Shown: piece by piece, positions 7,483-14,725 of the stretch
Layout: the number at the start of each line of letters is the position of its first letter
Numbering within the stretch: the stretch's first letter is position 1
Assembly: GCA_900542255.1 (NCBI GenBank)
Contig: UQMR01000032.1
Span: forward strand, 1 to 24,238
DNA length: 24,238 nucleotides
Direction: 5' to 3'
From: an uncultured Porphyromonadaceae bacterium
Lineage (GTDB): Bacteria; Bacteroidota; Bacteroidia; Bacteroidales; Barnesiellaceae_A
Notes under the pieces: model-generated
What the model saw: only the letters and a program-made list of their open reading frames with translations
What the model was told of the DNA's origin: nothing
The model's database searches: none
Made by a program: the position numbers and the translations under genes

Positions 7483-7665
7483 TTATGAACATCGTGTGAA
7501 CTTGATTTTACCACGTTCTCCGTAGATGTATGTTACAGAGCCTTGTTTGATGGATACAGTATTTGATGTGTAACCTGTCAGTGTGCCTGTTTTTGTCTAC
7601 ATGATGTTTCCATTGGCATTGCGGACATAAACAATTGAGCCTGCTTGTTCTGCGTATGCAATCAT
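7483..7665 (-). pseudogene. Small beta-rich protein gene broken by an in-frame TAG
   Basis: On the minus strand the frame from ATG at 7665-7663 to TAA at 7485-7483 encodes 60 residues with one stop, TAG at codon 23 (bases 7599-7597). Before the stop: 'AYAEQAGSIVYVRNANGNIM'; after it: 'TKTGTLTGYTSNTVSIKQGS', then 'TYIYGERGKIKFTR'. The continuous pattern of short strands and turns across the stop, and its general likeness to small Bacteroidales hypothetical proteins with 'YxxRGxxxxxR' endings, argue that this was a coding gene. It lies 33 bases upstream of the nuclease gene in the same direction. A sequencing error or natural suppression are alternatives. Confidence 0.55.
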
Positions 7666-7980
7666 CGTTTCAATACACTGGTTCCGTGTCGTGTGCAACT
7701 TCTATTATTGTAGGGTTAAACTTTATCTCTGTCGGATACGGGATACTTGCTAATACGAAAAATTATTTCAATCAAATATTAACGAATATATATATTTCTG
7801 GTGAGAAGTGGCAATATAAAACGATTTATTTAACATAAAATCGCTATTCTGCTATGTATTAGTCGTTTGTGATATACATCTGTTTAACAAATAAGCATAC
7901 TATTTTAATATATCGGTATAATAAAAAGCAATGGCTTACATCGTTCTTCCTAAATCCACCTGAAATCGGGCGGGTTTCCC
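7666..7980. other. AT-rich intergenic stretch without a recognisable gene
   Basis: Runs of A and T with stops in all frames, lying between the broken small gene and the tandem repeats. It should contain the promoter of the minus-strand operon, but I found no clean match to the Bacteroidota consensus on that strand. Confidence 0.5.
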
Positions 7981-8231
7981 TATCTTTTGATAAGACAGGA
8001 TGCGGCTCGGCATAAAAAATCAAGCGAGCTTGTTTTTTCTGCCCTCACCTTTCCCTATCTTTTGATAAGATAGGCTACGGCTCGGCATAGCCGGGACTTG
8101 AAAACTTCGTTTTCATTTGGCTCTGCCCTCACCTTTCACTATCTTTGGATAAGATAGGATGCGGCTCGGCATAGCACGAACTTGAAAACTTCGTTTTCAT
8201 TTGGCTCTGCCCTCACCTTTCACTATCTTTG
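7981..8231 (+). repeat. 84-base tandem repeat array carrying promoter elements
   Basis: Units begin with TATCTTT at 7981, 8056, 8140 and 8224, giving spacings of 75, 84 and 84; the last unit is cut after TATCTTTG. Each full unit contains an inverted pair around TATCTT...AAGATA, the segment 'CGGCTCGGCATA', a small hairpin, and 'CTGCCCTCACCTTTC'. In the two 84-base units the hairpin is GAAAAC-TTC-GTTTTC. In the 75-base unit it is replaced by a different one (CAAGC-GA-GCTTG flanked by A and T runs). Each 84-base unit supplies TTTG, 20 bases before the next unit's TATCTTTG, so the array holds two perfect promoters in series. Confidence 0.9.
8200..8231 (+). promoter_or_regulatory. Promoter for hflX operon
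   Basis: TTTG at 8200-8203, 20 bases, TATCTTTG at 8224-8231: a perfect Bacteroidota promoter with a start expected near 8238, about 75 bases before the hflX ATG. An identical promoter occurs one unit upstream (TTTG 8116-8119, TATCTTTG 8140-8147), so hflX probably has at least two tandem start sites. Confidence 0.75.
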
Positions 8232-8312
8232 CATGGCAATGTGCGAGGCGTGCAGCTGCTCTGCGGTGGCATCATTTTCCCCTCGCGACACCCTTAAACA
8301 GAAAAGGTTGAG

Positions 8313-9575
8313 ATGAAAGAATTTATACATACCGAGACGTCGAGCGAGCGCGCCCTGTTGGTAGGGCTTGTCACCCCTACGCAAAACGAAACAAAGACGA
8401 TGGAGTATCTCGATGAGCTGGCCTTCCTTGCCGAGACGGCAGGTGCCGTGCCCGAGAAGCGCTTTTTGCAGAAGCTCGACTATCCCAATCCCCGCACCTA
8501 TGTGGGTACGGGCAAATTGCAGGAGATAAAGAACTATATCGAAGAGTCGGCTGCCGAGGGCGAGGCCGGTGTGGGTATGGTGGTATTCGACGATGAGCTG
8601 TCGCCCAAGCAGATACAGAATATCGAGCGCGAGTTGCAGGTGAAAATATTAGACCGTACCAGCCTTATCCTCGACATATTTGCCTTGCGGGCGCAGACGG
8701 CCAACGCCAAGACGCAGGTAGAGCTGGCGCAGTATCAGTACCTTTTGCCGCGTCTTACCCGGCTGTGGACGCACTTGGAGCGGCAGCGTGGTGGTATAGG
8801 TATGCGCGGCCCCGGTGAAACGCAGATAGAGACCGACCGCCGTATTATCCTCGACCGCATCTCGCGCCTGAAAGAGGAGCTGCGCAGCATCGACCGTCAG
8901 AAAACTATACAGCGCAAGAACCGCGGGCGCCTCGTTCGCGTAGCCTTGGTGGGATATACCAACGTGGGGAAATCGACGATGATGAATCTGTTGAGCAAGT
9001 CGGATGTCTTTGCCGAGAACAAGCTCTTTGCAACGCTCGACACTACTGTGCGCAAAGTCATTATAGACAATCTCCCGTTTTTGCTTTCCGATACCGTAGG
9101 TTTCATCCGCAAGCTCCCCACCCATCTGGTCGACTCGTTCAAGTCGACACTCGACGAGGTGCGCGAGGCCGACCTCCTGCTGCATGTCGTAGATATATCG
9201 CATCCCGCCTTCGAGGAGCAGATAGAGGTGGTAAACCGTACCCTGCACGACATTTGCCCCGACGAGGAGAAGCCCGTGATTATCGTCTTTAACAAAATAG
9301 ACGCATTCACCTATGTCGAGAAGGCTGCCGACGACCTTACGCCGCGCACCCGCGAGAATGTTTCGCTCGACGAGCTGCGTGCCACATGGATGGCCAAGAT
9401 GGCCGAAAACTGTATTTTCATATCGGCACGCGAACGCACCAACATCGACGAGCTCAAAGCCCTGCTCTACCGCCGTGTCAAGGAGATACACACGGCACGC
9501 TTCCCCTATAACGACTTTTTGTTCCAACACTACGACGACGAGAGCATCAATCCCGACGCCGCGCCACAACCCTAA
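8313..9575 (+). CDS. hflX: GTPase HflX
   Basis: 420 residues, normal for the family. HflX is a ribosome-associated GTPase that can split stalled or hibernating ribosomes under stress. Seen in order: the N-terminal HflX domain with 'DYPNPRTYVGTGKLQEI' (56-72), the family signature 'GPGETQIETDRR' (166-177), a coiled-coil linker (about 178-205), then the G domain with P-loop GYTNVGKST (214-222), switch region 'FATLDTTVRK' (239-248), DTVGF (260-264), NKID (327-330) and an 'ISARER' G5 loop. The ATG at 8313 is the first start after the promoter array. The next gene begins 4 bases after the stop. Core-type codon use, unlike the AT-rich island just upstream. Confidence 0.97.
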   Translation: MKEFIHTETSSERALLVGLVTPTQNETKTMEYLDELAFLAETAGAVPEKRFLQKLDYPNPRTYVGTGKLQEIKNYIEESAAEGEAGVGMVVFDDELSPKQIQNIERELQVKILDRTSLILDIFALRAQTANAKTQVELAQYQYLLPRLTRLWTHLERQRGGIGMRGPGETQIETDRRIILDRISRLKEELRSIDRQKTIQRKNRGRLVRVALVGYTNVGKSTMMNLLSKSDVFAENKLFATLDTTVRKVIIDNLPFLLSDTVGFIRKLPTHLVDSFKSTLDEVREADLLLHVVDISHPAFEEQIEVVNRTLHDICPDEEKPVIIVFNKIDAFTYVEKAADDLTPRTRENVSLDELRATWMAKMAENCIFISARERTNIDELKALLYRRVKEIHTARFPYNDFLFQHYDDESINPDAAPQP

Positions 9576-9579
9576 GACG

Positions 9580-9987
9580 ATGGAAAAACCCTATATTTTT
9601 GAACTCGAATTCAAAGTACGCGATTACGAGGTCGACTTGGAGGGCATTGTCAATAATGCCAACTACCTGCACTATCTCGAACATACGCGCCACGAATTTC
9701 TGGCATCGACCGGTACCGCCTTCAAGCAGATGCACGACGAAGGTATCGACCCCGTCGTATGCCGCATAGAGATAGCCTATAAGACCCCGCTGCATTGCGG
9801 CGACACCTTTGTGAGCAAGCTCTACATGAGACGCAAGGGCGTGAAATATCTCTTCTATCAGGACATCTACAAAACCACCGGCGAATGCTGCGTAAAGGCC
9901 GTCGTAGAGACCGTGTGCACCCACAACGGGCGGCCTACCCGCGGCGAGGAGTTCTTGCCCTATTTTGCCCCCTATCTGAGCGAATAA
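9580..9987 (+). CDS. Acyl-CoA thioesterase, YbgC/FadM-like hot-dog fold
   Basis: 135 residues, the usual size of a single hot-dog domain. The N-terminal motif 'RDYEVDLEGIVNNANYLHYLEHTRHEFL' (14-41) matches the 4-hydroxybenzoyl-CoA thioesterase family pattern, with Asp19 in the position of the catalytic Asp, followed by a helix and the beta-sheet ('IEIAYKTPLHCGDTFVSKLYMRRKG'). It should hydrolyse acyl-CoA thioesters in the cytoplasm; chain length cannot be told. The ATG at 9580, 4 bases after hflX, is chosen. Reading further upstream in this frame only overlaps hflX. It sits in a run with hflX and dprA, which is consistent with co-transcription rather than a shared pathway. Confidence 0.92.
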   Translation: MEKPYIFELEFKVRDYEVDLEGIVNNANYLHYLEHTRHEFLASTGTAFKQMHDEGIDPVVCRIEIAYKTPLHCGDTFVSKLYMRRKGVKYLFYQDIYKTTGECCVKAVVETVCTHNGRPTRGEEFLPYFAPYLSE

Positions 9988-9994
9988 GCGCGTG

Positions 9995-11122
9995 ATGGAT
10001 ACCTTTACCGACGAACAGTTGCGTTACCGCATAGCCCTTGCCGCGATAAAGGGAATGAACCGTTTGCTGGCCGAAACGCTCATTGAGGCAACGGGCGACG
10101 TGTCGGCATTCTTTACGCTCTCGGGCAGCGAGCTGGCCGGGCTGACAGGGTGGAGCAGCCGTCTCTTCTCAGACGCAGAGCGAGGCAATGCCCTGCGGGC
10201 TGCCCTCCGCGAAGTGGAATTTGTGAGGCGGCACAACATCACCCCGTTGTTTATCACCGATGCCGAGTATCCGCAGCGATTGGCCGAGTGCGGCGATGCG
10301 CCGCTCATGCTCTACTACAAGGGCCGCTTGCCCTTGGAGTATGACCGGGTGGTGAGCATCGTAGGCACACGCCGGGCCACCTCCTACGGGAAGAGTTTTG
10401 TCGAGGCTTTGGTACGCGGGTTGGCTGCGGCATCGCCGTCGACACTCATAGTGAGCGGGTTGGCCTATGGCATCGATGTGGCGGCCCACAGAGCCGCCCT
10501 GCACTGCGGCTTGCCTACGATAGGCGTGCTGGCACACGGCCTGCATACGCTCTATCCCGCCTCGCACCGTCAGACAGCCGTAGAGATGGTAGAGCACGGC
10601 GGGCTGCTCACCGAGTACACCTCCACGCAAGGAGTATTGCGACCCTATTTCTTGGCACGCAACCGCATCGTGGCCGGCATGGCCGATGCCGTGGTGGTGG
10701 TAGAGTCGGGGGTAAAAGGCGGTTCACTGGTGACGGCCTCTATCGCCGGAAGTTATAATCGCGATGTCTTTGCCTTGCCCGGGCGTGCAGGCGACATCCT
10801 GTCGGAAGGATGCAATAATCTGATAAAACACAACAAGGCCGCATTGATAACCTCGGTCGACGACCTCCTGGAAGCCATGAGCTGGGCTGCACCTGCCCAA
10901 CCCGTGCAGATGTCGCTCTTTGCAGCCGACGAAACCCTCCCGGCCGAGGAGCTGCACCTGTTGCAATACCTGCGGCAGGCCGGCGAGGGGCAGATAAGCC
11001 GCATGGCCGTAGACCTCGATTGCGCGCCGGCCACCCTCTCGGCCTTGTTGGTCGAGCTGGAATTCAAGGGGCTTGTTACGGCATTTCCCGGCGGTATTTA
11101 TCGTCCGGCACTTCCTCAATAG
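9995..11122 (+). CDS. dprA: DNA-processing protein DprA
   Basis: 375 residues from the ATG at 9995; a GTG directly before it at 9992 is the alternative start. DprA binds incoming single-stranded DNA during natural transformation and loads RecA. Seen in order: an N-terminal helical/helix-hairpin-helix-like region (1-75), the Rossmann-type domain with GTRRAT (124-129), 'IVSGLAYGIDVAAH' (152-165), 'GVLAHGLHTLYP' (177-188), 'LARNRIVAGMADAVVVVES', and 'KGGSLVTASIA', and a C-terminal winged-helix domain (about 310-375, 'ISRMAVDLDCAPATLSALLVELEFKG'). It begins 7 bases after the thioesterase stop. Presence of DprA does not by itself show competence, since many Bacteroidota carry it. Confidence 0.96.
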   Translation: MDTFTDEQLRYRIALAAIKGMNRLLAETLIEATGDVSAFFTLSGSELAGLTGWSSRLFSDAERGNALRAALREVEFVRRHNITPLFITDAEYPQRLAECGDAPLMLYYKGRLPLEYDRVVSIVGTRRATSYGKSFVEALVRGLAAASPSTLIVSGLAYGIDVAAHRAALHCGLPTIGVLAHGLHTLYPASHRQTAVEMVEHGGLLTEYTSTQGVLRPYFLARNRIVAGMADAVVVVESGVKGGSLVTASIAGSYNRDVFALPGRAGDILSEGCNNLIKHNKAALITSVDDLLEAMSWAAPAQPVQMSLFAADETLPAEELHLLQYLRQAGEGQISRMAVDLDCAPATLSALLVELEFKGLVTAFPGGIYRPALPQ

Positions 11123-11195
11123 GGTAGGGGCCGATACTCTTTCGGGGTACGACAAAACAGAAAGCAAGATAAAAAAGTGAATGCCGGTACAATTT

Positions 11196-11223
11196 AATCG
11201 GCGTTTTGTAGTTAATATATTTG
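11196..11223 (+). promoter_or_regulatory. Candidate promoter of the T9SS operon
   Basis: TATATTTG at 11216-11223 fits the TAnnTTTG box and lies 35 bases before the porP start. About 20 bases upstream there is only a partial -33 match (TTTA/ATTT instead of TTTG), so the promoter would be weak or regulated. Confidence 0.4.
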
Positions 11224-11258
11224 AAAACCCTATGCTCTGTTAAGACCTGCATACAGTT

Positions 11259-12239
11259 ATGAAGTCAATCTTTCGCCCGCTATTACTCCTGCTCTTTTCT
11301 GCCGCAGCCTTTGCGGTAGAGGCGCAGATTGACATGCAGCTGTCGCAATATTGGGCAGCCCCGGCCTACTACAATGCCGGAGCCACCGGCGCAGGCGATA
11401 AGCTCAACTTCATGGTAGGCACGAGGCAGCAGTGGATAGGAATAGAGGGCGCACCCAAGTCATTCTGGGGGCGCGCCGATATGCCGCTCCGCTTTCTGGG
11501 CGGGCACCACGGCGTGGGAGTGGTATTCAGCAGTACCACCGAAGGCCTCTTCTCCAACATGGTATTCGGCGCGCAATACGCCTACAAGTTGAAGATAAAA
11601 AACAGTTTCCTCTGTTTCGGCGTACAATTAGGCCTTGTCGACCAGAAATTCGACGGTACCAAAGTAGAGATACCCACGAGCGATGCCCATACCCCGGCCG
11701 GCGAAGACGAAGACATCCCTACCACCGAAGTCGAGGGAATGGCGTTCGATTGCGCATTCGGTATCTACTATGTACATCCCAAGTTCTATGTAGGCCTCTC
11801 GTCGACACACCTCACCGAGCCCACCATCCGTTACGACGACAGCAGCGGGTCGGGAAGCGAAAACGGATATGAAACTTTTGTGAGCCGCCTCTATTATTTT
11901 ATGGCAGGAGGCAATATCCCATTCAGAAATCCGTTATATGAAATACAGCCGTCGATGATGGTAAAGACCGACTTCAACATCTTCACAGCCGAGGCAACCG
12001 TCAGGTTGCGCTACAACAAGCTCTTTTGGGGCGGCATAGGCTATCGGTGGAACGATGCGGTCTCCATTATGATAGGCGGTGAGTTCAAGGGATTTATCCT
12101 CGGATATTCCTACGACTTGCCGGTCACGGCGGTACTGCGGGCCAGCAGCGGCAGCCACGAAGTTTTTGTAGGTTACAGCATGAAGCTCGATTTGTCCGAT
12201 AAGAATAAAACAAAACATAAAAGTATCCGTATACTGTAA
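11259..12239 (+). CDS. porP: Type IX secretion outer-membrane protein PorP/SprF
   Basis: 326 residues. Residues 1-22 are a signal peptide ending AVEAQ; the mature protein opens with 'IDMQLSQYWAAPAYYNAGATGAGDKLNFMVGTRQQWIG', the characteristic start of PorP/SprF proteins ('QYxxxPxxxNPAxxG' type). The rest is alternating strands with aromatic ends, as in an outer-membrane beta-barrel ('LGYSYDLPVTAVL', 'EVFVGYSMKL'). PorP is part of the T9SS, which exports cargo carrying a C-terminal signal; members of the family assist attachment of specific cargo or the PorK/N ring. Only 3 bases separate its stop from gldK. Symbol porP is used for the Bacteroidales naming; sprF is the gliding-bacteria name. 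Confidence 0.92.
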   Translation: MKSIFRPLLLLLFSAAAFAVEAQIDMQLSQYWAAPAYYNAGATGAGDKLNFMVGTRQQWIGIEGAPKSFWGRADMPLRFLGGHHGVGVVFSSTTEGLFSNMVFGAQYAYKLKIKNSFLCFGVQLGLVDQKFDGTKVEIPTSDAHTPAGEDEDIPTTEVEGMAFDCAFGIYYVHPKFYVGLSSTHLTEPTIRYDDSSGSGSENGYETFVSRLYYFMAGGNIPFRNPLYEIQPSMMVKTDFNIFTAEATVRLRYNKLFWGGIGYRWNDAVSIMIGGEFKGFILGYSYDLPVTAVLRASSGSHEVFVGYSMKLDLSDKNKTKHKSIRIL

Positions 12240-12242
12240 ATT

Positions 12243-13661
12243 ATGAGAAAAAGTCTGTTGAGTTTGATAATCGTTGCCGTCATAATGGCGGCCTGTGCTC
12301 CCGGCACACGCAACTCCGGCGAAGTGACCGGCGTAGGTGGCGTGTCGTGGGCAGAGCCGGCTCCGTATGGCATGGTACTGATAAACCGCGGCGCATACGA
12401 TATGGGACCGAGCCGCAGCGACAGCGTGTGGGGTATTACACGCGACGACCACGGCATATCGGTAGACGCATTTTATATGGATGAAACAGAGATTACCAAC
12501 TCAAAGTACAAGCAATTCGTATTTTGGGTGCGCGACTCCATTATCCGTGAAAGACTTGCCGACCCGGCTTATGGCGGTAATGAAGTATTCAAGATAGAGG
12601 AAGACCGCGATGGAAATCCCGTAAAACCGCACTTGAATTGGTCGAAGGCAATCCCCTGGCGCAATCCCAATGAAGACGAGGCGCGAGCCATAGAGAGCAT
12701 CTATCGCATCAATCCCATCACGGGGCAGAAAGAGCTCGATGTAACGCAGCTCAATTTCCGCTACGAGGTATATGACCTTACCGAGGCCGCGAAACGCCGC
12801 AATCGCCTGGACCCCGCTTTGCGCAACCTCAATACCGATGAGCCGGCCGACCCCAACGAGGTGATAATGATATCGAAAGACACAGCATTTATCGACGACG
12901 AAGGGCGCATACATCGCGAGACCATCACCCGGCAGCTATCGAGCGAGTACGATTTCCTCAACACCTACATCGTCAATATCTATCCCGATACGACGGTGTG
13001 GATTAACGACTTCGACAACGCCTATAACGAGCCCTATGTGCGCATGTATTTTGCCCATGCCGGTTACAACGACTATCCCGTCGTAGGAGTTTCGTGGGAC
13101 CAAGCCAACGCCTTCTGCGTATGGCGCACACTGATTTACAAGGCCGCTTTGGGTGCAGTTCCCGTTATCGTAGAACCCTATCGCCTCCCCACCGAGGCCG
13201 AGTGGGAGTATGCCGCCCGTGCCGGAAAGAACGAAAACATATATCCCTGGGAGGGAACCGAGTCGGTCGACGAGAAAGGCTGCTTCTATGCCAACTTCAA
13301 GCCCGGCGATGGCGATTATGTGCGCGACGGCCACCTCATAACGGCACAAGTAGGCACCTATACGCCCAACGACTTCGGTCTGTATGATATGGCCGGTAAC
13401 GTTTCGGAGTGGACATCGACCTCCTACAACGAAGCCATGAGCCGCATCACCAGCGATATGAACCCCGAATACAAGTACAATGCAGCCAAGGAAGACCCCT
13501 ATCGCATGAAGCGCAAGATAGTACGCGGCGGTTCGTGGAAAGACGTATCGCACTACGTACGCTCCGACCTTCGTATGTGGGAATACCAGAACGAGCAACG
13601 CTCCTATATAGGCTTCCGTTGCGTGCGCACACAAGTGGGATTTGCACGCGGGCGTAAATAG
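12243..13661 (+). CDS. gldK: T9SS ring lipoprotein GldK/PorK
   Basis: 472 residues. The lipobox is MAAC with Cys18. The mature part has the formylglycine-generating-enzyme-like (sulfatase-modifying factor) fold: 'LINRGAYDMG' (46-55), 'FYMDETEITNSKYKQFV' (77-93), 'YRLPTEAEWEYAAR' (313-326), 'GLYDMAGNVSEW' (379-390), 'VRGGSW' (427-432) and 'GFRCVR' (457-462). A long insert at about 95-275 separates the first and second parts, as in GldK/PorK and not in true sulfatase activators. With GldN it forms the periplasmic ring under the outer membrane. It is preceded by porP and followed by gldL, the standard order. Confidence 0.96.
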   Translation: MRKSLLSLIIVAVIMAACAPGTRNSGEVTGVGGVSWAEPAPYGMVLINRGAYDMGPSRSDSVWGITRDDHGISVDAFYMDETEITNSKYKQFVFWVRDSIIRERLADPAYGGNEVFKIEEDRDGNPVKPHLNWSKAIPWRNPNEDEARAIESIYRINPITGQKELDVTQLNFRYEVYDLTEAAKRRNRLDPALRNLNTDEPADPNEVIMISKDTAFIDDEGRIHRETITRQLSSEYDFLNTYIVNIYPDTTVWINDFDNAYNEPYVRMYFAHAGYNDYPVVGVSWDQANAFCVWRTLIYKAALGAVPVIVEPYRLPTEAEWEYAARAGKNENIYPWEGTESVDEKGCFYANFKPGDGDYVRDGHLITAQVGTYTPNDFGLYDMAGNVSEWTSTSYNEAMSRITSDMNPEYKYNAAKEDPYRMKRKIVRGGSWKDVSHYVRSDLRMWEYQNEQRSYIGFRCVRTQVGFARGRK

Positions 13662-13700
13662 AGATTACCAAAGGAATAAACGACCATATTTGCCAATATT

Positions 13701-14720
13701 ATGGGAAAATACAGAAAATATAAAAATAAGATAGAGAAATTCTTGTCGAGCGACAGAGGACAACGATTCTTTAATTTTGCTTACAGTATAGGTGCAGCCG
13801 TCGTTATATGGGGAGCACTCTTCAAGATATTGCACCTGCCCGGCGGCAACTTCCTCCTCTCGCTCGGAATGGGAACCGAGGTACTCATGTTCATCCTGTC
13901 GGCCTTCGACAAACCCGCCAGCTCATACCATTGGGAAGACGTCTTCCCCGTCCTGGCATCGCGCGACCCCGAGGAGCGTCCCGACTTCGGTAAAGGCGGT
14001 GGCGCAACCATCATAGGAGGCAAAGGAGGCACGATAGTCGTAGACGGAACCTCCGGTACGACATTGTCGCCCGACGAGGCCCGTCAGGCCGTAGGGTTGC
14101 CCGATGGCATCAACCTGAGCGAAGCCGATACCCAAAGCCTCAGCGACAGCATACAGAAGATGTCGGCAGCAGCCGACCAGCTCTCGCGCATGGCCGAGCT
14201 TACCGATGCCACACAACAATACCTCTCGCAGCTCGCAGCCATATCGTCGCAGATGGAGCAACTGCGGGCAGCCACCGAGTCGCTCACCCAGGTATCCAAT
14301 ACGCTGCTCGGTTCCTACCAGTCCATCACGTCGCACTCCGACGGGCTGAGCGAGCAATCGAGCGGTTACGTAGAGCAGATGGAAGCCCTCAACCGCAACA
14401 TCAGCGGCCTGAACACCATCTATGAAATACAACTCAAAAGCATCAGTTCGCAGCTCGACAATATCGACCGCGTAAACAACGGCATCAAGAACATCAGCCG
14501 CATGTACGAGAGCGCAATGGGCGACAGCGACCGATATTGCAAGGAGAGCGAGAAGATGACACAGTACATACAACAACTCAATTCGGTCTACGAGAAGATG
14601 ATAACGGCCATGACGATAAATATGTATCGCCCCATGCCCGGCGCACCCGTCGAAGAGCCTCGCAAGACCGATGAGACACCCCGTACTGCAACTACCGGAA
14701 ACAACGAAGTTAACGCATAA
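13701..14720 (+). CDS. gldL: T9SS motor protein GldL/PorL
   Basis: 339 residues. Two transmembrane helices lie at about 24-44 ('FNFAYSIGAAVVIWGALFKIL') and 49-69, followed by a Gly-rich segment and a long cytoplasmic helical region (about 125-310) rich in Gln, Ser and Leu, probably coiled coil. Glu60 within the second helix ('GMGTEVLMFIL') is in the place of the conserved membrane glutamate known to be needed for proton use by GldL/PorL. With GldM it forms the inner-membrane rotary motor. The start ATG at 13701 gives the typical basic opening MGKYRKYKNK. It lies 39 bases after gldK and 5 bases before gldM. Confidence 0.95.
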   Translation: MGKYRKYKNKIEKFLSSDRGQRFFNFAYSIGAAVVIWGALFKILHLPGGNFLLSLGMGTEVLMFILSAFDKPASSYHWEDVFPVLASRDPEERPDFGKGGGATIIGGKGGTIVVDGTSGTTLSPDEARQAVGLPDGINLSEADTQSLSDSIQKMSAAADQLSRMAELTDATQQYLSQLAAISSQMEQLRAATESLTQVSNTLLGSYQSITSHSDGLSEQSSGYVEQMEALNRNISGLNTIYEIQLKSISSQLDNIDRVNNGIKNISRMYESAMGDSDRYCKESEKMTQYIQQLNSVYEKMITAMTINMYRPMPGAPVEEPRKTDETPRTATTGNNEVNA

Positions 14721-14725
14721 ATACA

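Noticed and set aside
7635..7838. Plus-strand open frame of 67 codons
   Set aside because: It is mostly antisense to the broken small gene and AT-rich spacer, with no start signal or recognisable motif.
7700..7960. Promoter for the minus-strand operon
   Set aside because: CAAAnnTA-type boxes on this strand were looked for. The nearest (around 7770 and 7888) lack the correct second box or spacing, so none is claimed.
7981..8231. Possible CRISPR array
   Set aside because: The 75-84-base units are near-identical along most of their length, there are no unique spacers, and no cas gene is present. It is a tandem promoter repeat.
7981..8231. Invertible (phase-variable) promoter
   Set aside because: The inverted pairs are only 6-7 bp within each unit and the units are direct repeats. 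No site-specific recombinase gene is in the window.
8649..9569. Minus-strand open frame of 306 codons
   Set aside because: Antisense shadow of hflX, no recognisable motif.
9313..9579. Upstream extension of the thioesterase frame into hflX
   Set aside because: The residues before Met at 9580 are an Arg/Thr/Ser-rich shadow of hflX, and the thioesterase family starts where the 9580 start places it.
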